The notes beneath the pieces were generated by a model. The model ran no database searches. It was not told where the DNA came from and saw nothing but the letters and a program-made list of their open reading frames with translations. A stretch of 64,000 nucleotides of DNA from Odoribacter laneus YIT 12061 (GTDB lineage: Bacteria; Bacteroidota; Bacteroidia; Bacteroidales; Marinifilaceae): the NCBI RefSeq assembly GCF_000243215.1, contig NZ_JH594597.1, positions 390,649-454,648 of the forward strand. The letters run 5' to 3'. This document shows, piece by piece, positions 51,486 through 61,490 of this stretch. Position 1 is the first letter of the stretch, and every line of letters starts with the position of its first letter. Both the position numbers and the translations under genes were made by a program.

Positions 51486-53864
51486 CTAATTATAGATAAT
51501 TTCAATGCCATTGGCCGGTACGTCCACAATCAACTTCGAATTATCGTAACTGAAACGTCCTTCAAACAAAGACTTGAATTGCCCTTTTCGGTCCCGCTGG
51601 GGAAGATCGAGTTTCAATGTCACCTCTTCCGGCTCCTTATTAAAAACGACCACGACATCCTGCCCGAAATAAGACCGCAAATAAGCATAGACCTTATTCT
51701 CTACCCTTAACGGAATAAAATCGCCGTACATCAATGCCATACTGCTTTTTCTGAATTTCATCAAAGCAGCCGTTTTTTCTTTTACCATTTTTTCACCCTC
51801 ACTCAAATCCTGAAAACGCATCATACGACGATTATCCGGATCATTACCTCCCGTCATTCCGATTTCATCCCCATAATAAAGGACGGGTATACCGGGTATG
51901 GTAGCATTAAAAGCAATCAATTGTATCAACTTATCGTAAGCCGTTTCATCCGAAGGTTTACGCTCTCCAACTTTCCGTTTCCAACCGGCAATTTTACTAT
52001 CTTCTTCAAAACTGATATCCCCTGCCGCATAAGAAATAAAACGCGCCCGATCCTGGTTCCCCGAAATATACGACATCATATTATGTACTCCGTAATAATG
52101 AAAACTCTCCTCCAAAGAATTATTCAAACGCTGAAATCCCACATCCGGACGGGCAAAAGTCGCAACAGCATCATCATATACATTAAAATCAAATTGTCCG
52201 TCCATTTGTCCCGAACCGACGTAAGAAGCAATCAACTCACGGCTCCCATACGTTTCCCCCACCTGATAAAGGGTGATGTTTTTGGGAAACATCACGTCCT
52301 TTTTCAATTTATAGGTCAACGTCCGCCAAAATATCTCCGGAATATGTTTCGTCGCATCGTGACGGAATCCATCTAAATTGTACTCCTTTATCCAAAATAA
52401 GGCAGAATCTGTCATCGGCTCGTACACCTCGGGATTCTCTAGATTCAAGGTAGGTAAAAATGTATCAAACCATGTCGTCAGACGGTGATCGTCCCAACGT
52501 TCCGTATTCAGGGAGCCATCTGGCAAATACAATTCTGTAGCCCATTCCTGATGTTGTTTATACAGGGGATGTTCCTCATGCACATGATTCGCCACATAAT
52601 CGAGAATTACATTTATATTCCGTTTATGAGCTTCTTCTATCAAGTCTTTCAATTCCTGCGAAGTTCCGTAGCGGTAATCCACTTTAGAAGAAGATACCGG
52701 CCAGTAGCCGTGATAACCAGAAAATTTAGTCTTCGGATCTTTCCAGAAGCCATATGCTCCTTCAGGATTTTGAGTAATCGGAGACAACCAAATTGTGTTT
52801 ATCCCTAGAGAATCGAAATATCCTTCTTTCAACTTTTGTGTAACTCCAGCAATATCCCCCCCCATATAATTGGCAAGAGGTAATACTTCTCCGGTATCCA
52901 AAGGATGATTATTTTCCGCTTCAGCATCCTTAAAGCGATCTATCATCAGGAAATAAAGCGTAGAAGCTCTTTTATCAAACCGATTCAATAAAGAAGCTTT
53001 TTCTATTACTTTTCCTTTTTCAAGAGGAACAAAAATATCATTGGAAACACCGTATTCATTTATTGCCCAGACTCTCAACTCAGAACGTTTCAATTCACGG
53101 GCATCTTCAGGAATGACAATGCCCAATGTATTGCCGGACGAAATTAAATATTTTTCACCGAGTCGCTGATTTTGAATATATACAAACCATTCCTCCACCG
53201 CATTTTGGTAAAATAGAAAGACCGTATCCTTACTCACTCTATCGGTAAAAATCTCCGGAACCTTTCCAGCTTTCTCTCCTACTCTTAACAAGGAATTACT
53301 CCCTCCCATATTGTTGTCGATTCGCTCCTTATTCCCCGGATCCAATTGTTTACTTCCGTCCAAAACTACTAAATAGGAATATTGTCCAGGAGCCAGATAT
53401 AAAGTGGTTTGCCACACTCCATCCTTCAGCTCTAGATTTGTATTCTCCGGGTTCCAAGCATTCATATCCCCGACTAACTGTACTTTACGATACTGTTTTC
53501 CCTGAGGATCAAATGTGAACACAACAGGCTTTTTGACACTCCGGAGAACCGGGATATCATAAGTATAACCTTCGTACTGAAAACGAATATTTTCCATCGC
53601 TTTCATATCTTTTTCCGGAATAAGTAAAATTTCCTTTTTCCCTTTTTCTTTAATCAGCTTCAAATTCGAAGGGGGAATAATCTTCCGAATCTTTTCCGGA
53701 TAAAGAAAATAATCTGTTAAATATACCCGAGTGGTATCATTCCCCAATTGTATCGGACTTGCTAAATCATATACTGCAGAATGCTCAGGGATACGGACAA
53801 CGTTCTTTTTACAGGTCCAGAAAGATAAAAATAAGAGCATTATAATAATAATTTTATACATCAT
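51486..53864 (-). CDS. GH13 amylase lipoprotein with N-terminal CBM48/E-set domain (SusG-like role)
   Basis: A 792-residue lipoprotein (lipobox FLSFWTCKK). Residues ~100-190 form an E-set/CBM48-like domain (VQLVGDMNAWNPENT; APGQYSYLVVLDGSKQLDPG); a second beta domain follows to ~300. The GH13 barrel begins at RASTLYFLMIDRFKD and has ILDYVANHVHEEHP, DGFRHDATKHIPE with nucleophile Asp, LYQVGETYGSRE with Glu, and the ISGNQDRARF region with the third acid. It is likely the main outer starch hydrolase, divergent from susC. B. thetaiotaomicron SusG has a different layout, so this is a role analogy. Confidence 0.88.
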   Translation of the reverse strand: MMYKIIIIMLLFLSFWTCKKNVVRIPEHSAVYDLASPIQLGNDTTRVYLTDYFLYPEKIRKIIPPSNLKLIKEKGKKEILLIPEKDMKAMENIRFQYEGYTYDIPVLRSVKKPVVFTFDPQGKQYRKVQLVGDMNAWNPENTNLELKDGVWQTTLYLAPGQYSYLVVLDGSKQLDPGNKERIDNNMGGSNSLLRVGEKAGKVPEIFTDRVSKDTVFLFYQNAVEEWFVYIQNQRLGEKYLISSGNTLGIVIPEDARELKRSELRVWAINEYGVSNDIFVPLEKGKVIEKASLLNRFDKRASTLYFLMIDRFKDAEAENNHPLDTGEVLPLANYMGGDIAGVTQKLKEGYFDSLGINTIWLSPITQNPEGAYGFWKDPKTKFSGYHGYWPVSSSKVDYRYGTSQELKDLIEEAHKRNINVILDYVANHVHEEHPLYKQHQEWATELYLPDGSLNTERWDDHRLTTWFDTFLPTLNLENPEVYEPMTDSALFWIKEYNLDGFRHDATKHIPEIFWRTLTYKLKKDVMFPKNITLYQVGETYGSRELIASYVGSGQMDGQFDFNVYDDAVATFARPDVGFQRLNNSLEESFHYYGVHNMMSYISGNQDRARFISYAAGDISFEEDSKIAGWKRKVGERKPSDETAYDKLIQLIAFNATIPGIPVLYYGDEIGMTGGNDPDNRRMMRFQDLSEGEKMVKEKTAALMKFRKSSMALMYGDFIPLRVENKVYAYLRSYFGQDVVVVFNKEPEEVTLKLDLPQRDRKGQFKSLFEGRFSYDNSKLIVDVPANGIEIIYN

Positions 53865-54187
53865 TTCTTCTTTCTATTAGAGCTTAACAATCGAAAATTA
53901 TAAAATTAATAAATCTTTTATAAGTCACAAAACACTAAAGGCCTTTCAGAAAATACAAAACCCGATCTTGAACCCTTTCATTTCTTTCCATAAATCCTTT
54001 TTAAGTCAATATTTAACGGCTCACTCAATAAGAAAGTTTCAAAGAAAAAAGAGCGGTATAAGGAAAAATAATTTTAAGAAAACTTATTTTAAAATATTGC
54101 TTCTCTTTGCGACGTAATCAAATATTAATATTTTTTATGTAAATAATACCAACGACTTTCAACAAAGTTTACGTATACAGCCTAAAA
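53865..54187. other. Divergent control region between the GH13 lipoproteins and susC
   Basis: About 320 bp of AT-rich DNA without gene. I find no AAACGTTT operator here, unlike the MFS operon. An imperfect inverted repeat ATTTTAA-GAAAACTTA-TTTTAAAAT lies near 54079-54104. Promoters for both directions must be here. Confidence 0.4.
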
Positions 54188-54195
54188 TATCTTTC
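54188..54195 (+). promoter_or_regulatory. Possible -7 box of the susCDE operon
   Basis: TATCTTTC differs by one base from TAnnTTTG and lies 36 bp before the susC ATG. A GTTTACG stretch stands about 17 bp upstream. Weak support. Confidence 0.3.
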
Positions 54196-54231
54196 AATCT
54201 CGGACAACTATATCATATAAACCAGATAATT

Positions 54232-57204
54232 ATGAAACGAAAAAAACTGACGCAAACTTTGTTTCCTATTTTGTCATTTATTCTTTTATTGAACCTGAAC
54301 AGTTTTGGGCAAGAAATAAATCTTACAGGAAAAGTAACAGATGCTGCTGACGGACAATCTTTACCGGGAGTAAGTGTTATCATAAAAGGTACGTACACAG
54401 GAACTGCAACAGATGTCGACGGTAATTACAATTTAAAGGTAAAACCGGGAGATGTGCTGGAATTTTCATTCATCGGTTACAAGCCTCAGACTGTAACAAT
54501 TACTAACCAACGCGTACTCGATATTGCTTTACAAGAAGACCTACAGGAACTCCAAGAAGTAGTCGTTATCGGTTATGGACAAGTCCGAAAAAATGATGCC
54601 ACTGGTTCTGTTATAGCTATAAATGCCAATGACTTTAACCCGGGAGTGATGTCGTCTCCTCAAGATCTTTTAATAGGGAAGACACCGGGAGTACAGATTA
54701 CAACCGGAGGCGGAGCGCCAGGAGACGGGGCTACCATCCGTATCCGGGGCGGTTCTTCTATGCGAGCCAGCAACGACCCTCTTATTGTTGTAGATGGAGT
54801 GCCTCTGGATAATTCAGGAATCAATGGTATGCGGAATCCATTGAACTCAATAAACCCAGCGGATATCGAATCATTTACCGTATTAAAGGATGCTTCTTCC
54901 ACTGCTATTTATGGAGCAAGAGCTTCTAACGGAGTTATTATAATTACAACGAAACAGGGTAAAAAAGGACAACCTTTCCGGGTAAACTATTCCGGACAAG
55001 TCGGTATCAGTTGGAAAGAAGGGAAAATTGATGTCATGAATGCGGATGAATTCAGAGAAACCGTAAGAAAACAGTTTGCTGGAAATCCCAATATCATCAA
55101 TAATCTGGGTACAGATAACACAGACTGGCAAAAAGAAATTTACCGGGTAGCTGCTAGTAATGATCATAATCTGGATTTCTCCGGATCAAAATTTGATACT
55201 CCTTTTCGTTTATCTGTAGGTTACACAAACCAACGGGGGATTTTAAAAACCACAAATTTAAAACGTGTCACCGGAGCCTTGAATGTAAATCCCTCTTTTT
55301 TTGACGATTTCCTGAAAATTAATATACATGCGAAAGGGATGTATATTAAAAATAATTTTGGAAATACCGAGTCTATCGGAGAAGCTCTGCTTTTCGATCC
55401 TACCCGTCCGGTGATGGATGGAAATGAAAGATTCGGTGGATATTTTACCTGGACACAGGCGACAACCGGTAACCCCAATATTATTGCTACCAAAAATCCG
55501 GTAGCCCATTTAAAACAACATAGCGATAAATCCAAAGTGAAACGTTTCATCGGAAACATCCAGTTTGATTACCGCCTCCATTTTTTTCAGGATATGCGTG
55601 CTAACTTAAATTTAGCCTATGACTATTCTAAAAGTGACGGGAAAGTTATCGAACCGGAAGACGCCTCCTGGACCTACGATGAGATACACGGGAGCGGATA
55701 CCATAAAGAATACAACGAAAAAAAACACAATGAATTACTGGAATTCTATTTAAATTACAATAAAAATATAGAAGAGATTTATAGTACGATCGACGTTGTT
55801 GCCGGTTATTCCTGGCAACATTTCAAAAAAAGCAGTCGTTCTTATGCAACGAATACAGCCGGCAACTATGTAAAAGAAAATAATGAAGATGCATCGGAAA
55901 ATTATCTCTTGTCTTTTTTCGGTCGTCTGAATTATACCTTTATGGATAGATATTTGCTGACGTTCACATTAAGAGGGGACGGGTCTTCCCGTTTTGCCAA
56001 AAGCCAGCGTTGGGGAACATTTCCTTCTTTAGCTCTTGCCTGGCGTATTGATCAGGAAGATTTCATGAATCGCTTTGAAAATCTTTCTACCCTTAAATTG
56101 CGGCTGGGATATGGAATTACGGGCCAACAGGATATTATCGGCAACGACTACCCTTATCTCCCCAATTATACAATTAGTAACGATAAAGCTCAATATCAGT
56201 TCGGAAACGAATTTGTATATACGCTGCGTCCCAATGGCTACGATGCCAATATTAAATGGGAAGAAACCACTACCTGGAATGTCGCTTTGGATTTTGGGTT
56301 TTATAACAATCGGATAAATGGGTCCATCGATTATTACTACCGCAAAACAAAGGATTTACTCAACGAAATTCCGGTAGCAGCCGGTTCTAACCTGACCAAT
56401 AAACTGGTCACCAATGTCGGAGATTTATCCAATCAGGGATTTGAATTTAATTTGAACGCTATACCTATTACCAATGATTCGTGGCATTGGGAGGTAAACG
56501 TCAATATGTCTTACAATAAAAACAAAATTATCAAACTGATCCGGAACAAAGACCCGAATTATGTCGGGGTTTTAACCGGAGGAATTTCCGGAGGTACAGG
56601 TAGTACGATACAAATTCACAGTGAAGGTCATTCTTCTAATGCTTTCTATGTATATCATCAAGTATATGATGAAAATGGGAAACCTTTGGAAGGAGTATAC
56701 GTCGACTTGAACGGAGACGGAATCATCAACCAACTCGATCTTTACCGATATAAAAGCCCGGCACCCAAATGGCTGGCAGGCTTCTCCTCTTACCTGAAAT
56801 ATAAAAACTGGGATCTCAATATAGCCGGTAGATTTAGTTTCGGTAATTACGTATACAACAACGTTCAATCCAACGGAGCTTTATACAGCCGGATGTATGA
56901 TAATACAGGCTTTTATTCCAATATTCCGACTGCTGTAAGTAAAACGAATTTCAGGGAGGCCCAGTATTTTTCAGACTATTATGTACAAAATGCTTCTTTT
57001 ATGAAATTGGACAACATCACTCTCGGGTATAATTTTCAAAAACTATGGAAAAACCGCATTGATCTAAGAGTATTTGCTATTATGCAAAATGTGTTTACTA
57101 TTACCCGATACAAAGGACTCGATCCCGAAATATTCAACGGCATCGACAATAATGTATATCCTCGTCCCCGAACCTTTTTGGTTGGAGTCAATCTGGGTTT
57201 TTAA
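54232..57204 (+). CDS. susC: SusC-like TonB-dependent outer-membrane transporter
   Basis: A 990-residue transporter that, with SusD as lid, imports oligosaccharides across the outer membrane with TonB energy. A signal peptide ends near NSFGQ. The carboxypeptidase-like regulatory domain follows (about 30-105: LTGKVTDAADGQSLPGVSV, GTATDVDGNYNLKV), then the TonB-box area ELQEVVVIGYG, the plug (SPQDLLIGKTPGVQI, LKDASSTAIYGARASNGVII) and the 22-strand barrel ending RPRTFLVGVNLGF. There is no STN domain, so signalling to an anti-sigma factor is not expected. SusD starts 26 bp behind. Confidence 0.97.
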   Translation: MKRKKLTQTLFPILSFILLLNLNSFGQEINLTGKVTDAADGQSLPGVSVIIKGTYTGTATDVDGNYNLKVKPGDVLEFSFIGYKPQTVTITNQRVLDIALQEDLQELQEVVVIGYGQVRKNDATGSVIAINANDFNPGVMSSPQDLLIGKTPGVQITTGGGAPGDGATIRIRGGSSMRASNDPLIVVDGVPLDNSGINGMRNPLNSINPADIESFTVLKDASSTAIYGARASNGVIIITTKQGKKGQPFRVNYSGQVGISWKEGKIDVMNADEFRETVRKQFAGNPNIINNLGTDNTDWQKEIYRVAASNDHNLDFSGSKFDTPFRLSVGYTNQRGILKTTNLKRVTGALNVNPSFFDDFLKINIHAKGMYIKNNFGNTESIGEALLFDPTRPVMDGNERFGGYFTWTQATTGNPNIIATKNPVAHLKQHSDKSKVKRFIGNIQFDYRLHFFQDMRANLNLAYDYSKSDGKVIEPEDASWTYDEIHGSGYHKEYNEKKHNELLEFYLNYNKNIEEIYSTIDVVAGYSWQHFKKSSRSYATNTAGNYVKENNEDASENYLLSFFGRLNYTFMDRYLLTFTLRGDGSSRFAKSQRWGTFPSLALAWRIDQEDFMNRFENLSTLKLRLGYGITGQQDIIGNDYPYLPNYTISNDKAQYQFGNEFVYTLRPNGYDANIKWEETTTWNVALDFGFYNNRINGSIDYYYRKTKDLLNEIPVAAGSNLTNKLVTNVGDLSNQGFEFNLNAIPITNDSWHWEVNVNMSYNKNKIIKLIRNKDPNYVGVLTGGISGGTGSTIQIHSEGHSSNAFYVYHQVYDENGKPLEGVYVDLNGDGIINQLDLYRYKSPAPKWLAGFSSYLKYKNWDLNIAGRFSFGNYVYNNVQSNGALYSRMYDNTGFYSNIPTAVSKTNFREAQYFSDYYVQNASFMKLDNITLGYNFQKLWKNRIDLRVFAIMQNVFTITRYKGLDPEIFNGIDNNVYPRPRTFLVGVNLGF

Positions 57205-57229
57205 ATCGTAATTTACAAATCTGTATGCT

Positions 57230-58825
57230 ATGAAAAAATATATCCAATATCCGAAATTCCGATTTTACGCCCTCTGGCTTTTATTAGCCTTAGGCGCAAA
57301 TTCCTGTATAGGTGATCTGAATACGACCCCTATCGATAAAGATATTATCAGTTCTAAAAATGTATACGACAATCCGGAAGCTTATCGCCAAGTTCTGGCA
57401 AAAATCTATTCTGTCTTTGCTTTAAGCGGACAAATCGGCCCGGATGGTAATCCGGATTTGTCTACCAACGACGAAGGTACATCCAACTACCTTCGCCAGC
57501 TCTGGAATCTTCAGGAGCTCACCACCGATGAAGCCATTTGTGCCTGGAATAATAGCGGTCTACCGGATCTGCACAACCAAAGCTGGTCCGCTGCAAATGA
57601 TTATATAACCATTACCTACGAACGCATTTTTTATCTGATTTCCATAGCAAATGAATATTTAAGAGAGACAACTGACAGCGAATTGGATAAACGGGGAGTT
57701 TCCGGACAGCTCCGCACCGACATCGGATATTATAGAGCTGAAGCTCGTTTCCTGCGTGACTTGGCTTATTACCAAGCTCTCGACCTCTTCGGCAATGTAC
57801 CTTTTGTAGAGGAAAATAGCGGCATAGGAACTTTTAACCCGGAACAAATCCAACGTACAGCTCTTTTCTCTTGGCTTGAAAAAGATCTGATAGAGGTTAT
57901 CCCTTCTCTGAAAGAACCCCGTACGAATGAATATGCACGGGCTGATCAAGCCGCAGCCTGGACTGTTCTAGCCAAAATGTATTTAAATGCAGAAGTATAT
58001 ATCGGTACGCCCAAATATACAGAAGCTATTACATATTGTAATAAGATTACTCCGTATTATCATTTAGACGATAATTATCAACACCTTTTTATGGCAGACA
58101 ACCATACTGCCGAAGGTATTATTTTTCCGATTGCCTTCGATGGAATTCATACCCAAACGTACGGAGGGACAACTTTTTTAATTTTTGCAGCATTGGGAGG
58201 AGACAGCATTGTGACTCAAAATTACGGAGCAAGCGGAAGCTGGGCAGGAAACCGCACAACTGCCGAGTTTATGGCGAAATTCGATCCGGGAGATCAAAGA
58301 GCTTTATTCTTTACCAAAGGACAGACCAGTACAGAAGTGAATCTGCAATCAGACTTTAAACAAGGAGTTATCGTAACTAAATTCACCAATATGAAATCGA
58401 CAGGCGGGCCCGGTTCCAACTTAAATTTTGTCGATACAGATTATCCTATGTTCCGCTTGGCAGATATTTATCTCATTTATGCAGAAGCTATACTGAGAGG
58501 AGGACAAGGCGGTAGTTTAGCTACAGCTCTCGGTTATATTCAGGATATCCGGCAAAGAGCTTACGGAAATACCACAGGTAATATCTCCGCCGGTGATCTG
58601 ACCTTAGACTTTATTCTGGAAGAAAGAGCCCGTGAATTATACTGGGAAGGACACAGACGAACCGATTTAATACGTTACGGCAGATTCAGTGAAACAACTT
58701 ATACCTGGCCGTGGAAAGGTGGATTAAAAGAAGGCCGTAGTGTAAATGCTTATTACGATCTTTTCCCACTGCCTTCCTCCGATTTAGGAGCCAATCCTAA
58801 CCTAAAACAAAATACAGGATATTAG
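57230..58825 (+). CDS. susD: SusD-like starch-binding outer-membrane lipoprotein
   Basis: A 531-residue lipoprotein with lipobox ALGANSCIGD (Cys about 26). SusD/RagB helices are clear: ARFLRDLAYYQALDLFGNVPFVEE (in parts), ADQAAAWTVLAKMYLNAEVY and the C-terminal ERARELYWEGHRRTDLIRYG block, which is diagnostic for the family. It caps the SusC barrel at the cell surface and binds starch helices. The gene is the second of susCDE. Confidence 0.97.
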   Translation: MKKYIQYPKFRFYALWLLLALGANSCIGDLNTTPIDKDIISSKNVYDNPEAYRQVLAKIYSVFALSGQIGPDGNPDLSTNDEGTSNYLRQLWNLQELTTDEAICAWNNSGLPDLHNQSWSAANDYITITYERIFYLISIANEYLRETTDSELDKRGVSGQLRTDIGYYRAEARFLRDLAYYQALDLFGNVPFVEENSGIGTFNPEQIQRTALFSWLEKDLIEVIPSLKEPRTNEYARADQAAAWTVLAKMYLNAEVYIGTPKYTEAITYCNKITPYYHLDDNYQHLFMADNHTAEGIIFPIAFDGIHTQTYGGTTFLIFAALGGDSIVTQNYGASGSWAGNRTTAEFMAKFDPGDQRALFFTKGQTSTEVNLQSDFKQGVIVTKFTNMKSTGGPGSNLNFVDTDYPMFRLADIYLIYAEAILRGGQGGSLATALGYIQDIRQRAYGNTTGNISAGDLTLDFILEERARELYWEGHRRTDLIRYGRFSETTYTWPWKGGLKEGRSVNAYYDLFPLPSSDLGANPNLKQNTGY

Positions 58826-58855
58826 AAGAAAATTCAAATAGAAACAACAGGGAAT

Positions 58856-59866
58856 ATGAAACGAATATACTATATCGGAATTATACTTGTTCTATTCGCA
58901 TTACACGCCTGCGAAACAGATAATAAAAAATATTATGCAGGAGATTATATTTCTCCCTCAATCGTTCTGCCGGCAACAGGAAGCCATATCGTTTTAACCG
59001 AAACTTCTGCCAACGATACTGTCCTATTTAAATGGCAAAGGGCTGATTTTGGTTTCCCGGCAGCCATAACATATGCCGTGCAAATAGCAAAACCGGACAC
59101 TTATTTCGAATCCGCTGTAAAAATAGGAGAAACCAAAGGTACTTCTGCAGCCGTTAATTATGCCAATTTAAATAACAGTGTATTGATTGCTGGTCTGGTA
59201 CCGGAAACACCCACAGAAATTGAAGTCAGAGTCAACGCTTCCATCAATAATAATATCCGAACCCTTTACTCGGAATCCATACGACTTGTGATTACGGCTT
59301 ATAATGTAGAAGTTGTCTATCCTATCCTTTTTGTTCCCGGTAGTTATCAAGGTTGGAATCCTGCCGATTCCTCGACGATTGTAAGTTCTCCCAAAGCGGA
59401 CGGAGTTTACGAAGGTTATTTTTATTTTCCTGCTAATACGGAATTCAAATTTACCGGTCAACCGGATTGGAACCCGCTCAATTGGGGGGAAGGAGGAGGA
59501 GGGAAACTTCAAGCAGGAGCCGGTAATATCAAAGTCACGGCAGCCGGTTTTTACAAAGTTATGGCGAACACAAACAACCTGACTTATTCTATTATTCCTG
59601 TGAGCTGGAGCATTACAGGCAGCGCAACTTCCAACAACTCTATAGTCCTTTCTTATAATGAAAAGAACCATACTTTGGAAACAACAACTCATTTGAATTC
59701 GGGAGAATTTGTATTTAAGGAAACAGGAGCTGGAAATCGGGTCTTGGGACTTTACTTCGGTCGTCAGCTGACAGACAATGGCAGTGAAATCATTGTAGAA
59801 GAAGCAGGTAATTATACAATTTCTTTAAATCTACAAAAATATCCCTATACATTCACCCTAAAATAA
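58856..59866 (+). CDS. susE: SusE-like starch-binding surface lipoprotein
   Basis: A 336-residue lipoprotein (ALHACETDNKK, Cys about 19). The N-terminal Ig-like SusE domain (about 30-150) starts SPSIVLPATGSHIVL, followed by two SusE/SusF-type starch-binding modules: the first from about 158 (FVPGSYQGWNPADSS), the second from about 255. The aromatic residues in GSYQGWNP agree with carbohydrate-binding sites. B. thetaiotaomicron SusE has a similar size. It is the last gene of susCDE; a strong terminator follows. Confidence 0.88.
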   Translation: MKRIYYIGIILVLFALHACETDNKKYYAGDYISPSIVLPATGSHIVLTETSANDTVLFKWQRADFGFPAAITYAVQIAKPDTYFESAVKIGETKGTSAAVNYANLNNSVLIAGLVPETPTEIEVRVNASINNNIRTLYSESIRLVITAYNVEVVYPILFVPGSYQGWNPADSSTIVSSPKADGVYEGYFYFPANTEFKFTGQPDWNPLNWGEGGGGKLQAGAGNIKVTAAGFYKVMANTNNLTYSIIPVSWSITGSATSNNSIVLSYNEKNHTLETTTHLNSGEFVFKETGAGNRVLGLYFGRQLTDNGSEIIVEEAGNYTISLNLQKYPYTFTLK

Positions 59867-59890
59867 TTTTTCAGATTTAAGCATTCTTTC

Positions 59891-59946
59891 TTTCCGGTTC
59901 ATTCAGAGAATTAATTTATATTCTTCAGAATGAACCGGAAATTTTT
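59891..59946 (+). terminator. Terminator of susCDE
   Basis: TTTCCGGTTCATTC (59891-59904) and GAATGAACCGGAAA (59928-59941) form a perfect 14-bp stem followed by five T. Confidence 0.88.
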
Positions 59947-59998
59947 AATAGAGTCCTCTTTTAAAAGACGAAACATTCAAAAATCTTTTTTCCATACC

Positions 59999-60030
59999 TT
60001 TCATTTTTTACTTATAAATATATAACTTTG
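59999..60030 (+). promoter_or_regulatory. Promoter of the YebC-family gene
   Basis: TTTC (59999-60002) is followed after 20 bp by TAACTTTG (60023-60030), the same arrangement as in front of speA. The ATG is 35 bp downstream at 60066. Confidence 0.6.
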
Positions 60031-60065
60031 CGCCTCAATATTTTAACGACATAAACAAATCATAT

Positions 60066-60785
60066 ATGGGAAGAGCGTTTGAATACCGTAAAGCACGGAA
60101 ATTAAAAAGATGGGGCAATATGGCCCGTACCTTTACCAGAATAGGCAAGGAAATCGATATAGCAGTCAAAGCAGGTGGACCAGACCCGGCCAATAATACC
60201 CGTTTACGTATTCTGATCCAGAATGCAAAAGCAGAAAACATGCCGAAGGAAAACGTAGAACGTGCCATCAAACGAGCTGTTTCCAAAGATACTTCCGATT
60301 ATAAAGAAATTGTATACGAAGGTTACGCTCCTTATGGAATTGCAATTGTTATAGAAGCGGCTACCGACAATAATACCCGTACCGTTGCAAATGTCCGTCA
60401 TGCCTTTACAAAATTCGGTGGTTCCTTAGGCACAACAGGCTCTTTAGACTTCTTATTTGAAAGAAAATGTGTATTCAAAATCAATAAACCCGAAAATTTC
60501 GATATCGAAGAATTTGAACTGGAAATGATTGATTATGGTGCCGATGAAATTTTTGAAGATGAAGAGGGCATTATCAATATTTACGGTTCCTTCGAAGCTT
60601 ACGGAAACATTCAGAAATATCTGGAAGAGCAACAATACGATATTGTCAGCGGTGAATTTACCAGAATTCCTGTGGATACGAAAGAATTAACTTCGGAACA
60701 ACGGGCAGAAGTAGATAAAATCCTGGACAAACTGGATGAAGATGACGATGTAACCAATGTTTATCACAACATTAAAGAAGATTGA
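60066..60785 (+). CDS. yebC: YebC/PmpR/TACO1 family protein
   Basis: A 239-residue protein of normal length for the family. Conserved parts: MGRAFEYRKARKLKRWGNMA at the start, FTRIGKEIDIAVKAGGPDPA, NMPKENVERAIKRA, EGYAPYGIAIVIEAATDNNTRT (in parts) and GSLDFLFERK. Family members were long called transcription regulators; recent work ties several of them to translation of proline-rich or stalled sequences at the ribosome. It is a single-gene unit with its own promoter, directly followed by tRNA-Lys. Confidence 0.93.
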   Translation: MGRAFEYRKARKLKRWGNMARTFTRIGKEIDIAVKAGGPDPANNTRLRILIQNAKAENMPKENVERAIKRAVSKDTSDYKEIVYEGYAPYGIAIVIEAATDNNTRTVANVRHAFTKFGGSLGTTGSLDFLFERKCVFKINKPENFDIEEFELEMIDYGADEIFEDEEGIINIYGSFEAYGNIQKYLEEQQYDIVSGEFTRIPVDTKELTSEQRAEVDKILDKLDEDDDVTNVYHNIKED

Positions 60786-60864
60786 GCTTCGATTTTTTGC
60801 AGATTAAAAAATATAATTGCATATTTGCACCCGCAAAAGAAGTAAGTTGATTCTTTTAAAAGAT

Positions 60865-60937
60865 GACTTCGTAGCTCAGCTGGTAGAGCAATTGACTCTT
60901 AATCAATGGGCCGTGGGTTCGAGTCCCACCGAGGTCA
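60865..60937 (+). tRNA. tRNA-Lys (CTT)
   Basis: Cloverleaf with acceptor GACTTCG/CGAGGTC, D-arm AGCTCAGCTGGTAGAGC, anticodon stem ATTGA/TCAAT with loop CTCTTAA (anticodon CTT), and T-arm GTGGGTTCGAGTCCCAC. Upstream CATATTTG is a near-consensus -7 box, and TTTGCACCCGCAAA matches the tRNA-Pro start region. No encoded CCA. Confidence 0.95.
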
Positions 60938-60949
60938 CCCCAGTAAAAC

Positions 60950-60985
60950 CGCCCTTTCCTTAAAGAAAGGGCGATTTCATTTTTA
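60950..60985 (+). terminator. Terminator after tRNA-Lys
   Basis: CGCCCTTTC and GAAAGGGCG form a perfect 9-bp stem with a six-base loop, followed by a T-rich stretch. Confidence 0.85.
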
Positions 60986-61003
60986 CCTACGCAACTATTT
61001 CTC

Positions 61004-61046
61004 GTCTTTTTACACATTAGGGACGTGCCCTAATGTGTAAAAAGAC
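61004..61046. repeat. Third copy of the palindromic element, with perfect arms
   Basis: Two perfect 19-bp arms (GTCTTTTTACACATTAGGG and its complement) surround ACGTG, 43 bp in all. The core TACACATTAGGG-ACGTG-CCCTAATGTGTA is shared with 15874-15911 and 16040-16077; the outer bases differ but stay complementary. It is the only copy here without an inverted partner and lies 18 bp after the tRNA-Lys terminator. Confidence 0.85.
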
Positions 61047-61436
61047 TCCACTTAATCTAGAAAAACGTTAGAAACCGTTTCCCGTTCTTTTTCTTCAAAT
61101 CCGACAGAAATATCGCCTTCTCCCCCATTATTAATTTTTATATCGGATAATAGTTATCGAACTAAAAAACAATTTGCAAAATAAATTTCTGATTTTTATT
61201 CCTCTGAATCACAACCTATAAAAATACACCTAAAAATTTGATTATCCCTACAAACAAAAAATTAAGAAGAAGAAAAGCAGGAGAAAGAGCAAGTAATCTA
61301 TTTATATAATAAATATTATTATAAAGAATTGATAAGGATAAAATAGGGGAAAATAAATAAGCTGATTTTGAAAAGAAAATGCATATAGAAGTAGGAAAGA
61401 CTAAAAGCAAAATATATCCTCTTAAGCAAAAGAAAA
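61047..61436. other. Intergenic region without recognised gene
   Basis: About 390 bp of very AT-rich, purine-rich DNA (61250-61440 on the plus strand). A 64-codon minus-strand frame of biased composition shows no family pattern. I see nothing functional. Confidence 0.5.
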
Positions 61437-61472
61437 CAAAAAAATTGCCCCAGAAAGTAATCTCTCTGGGGC
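61437..61472 (-). terminator. Terminator after the BACON lipoprotein gene
   Basis: GCCCCAGA (61447-61454) and TCTGGGGC (61465-61472) form a stem, with a run of T on the minus strand. It lies 19 bp after the stop. Confidence 0.88.
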
Positions 61473-61490
61473 GAATAAAAACTACCTAAT

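Noticed and set aside
61216..61410. 64-codon minus-strand frame between tRNA-Lys and the BACON gene
   Set aside because: It lies in low-complexity AT-rich DNA, has no start context and resembles no family.
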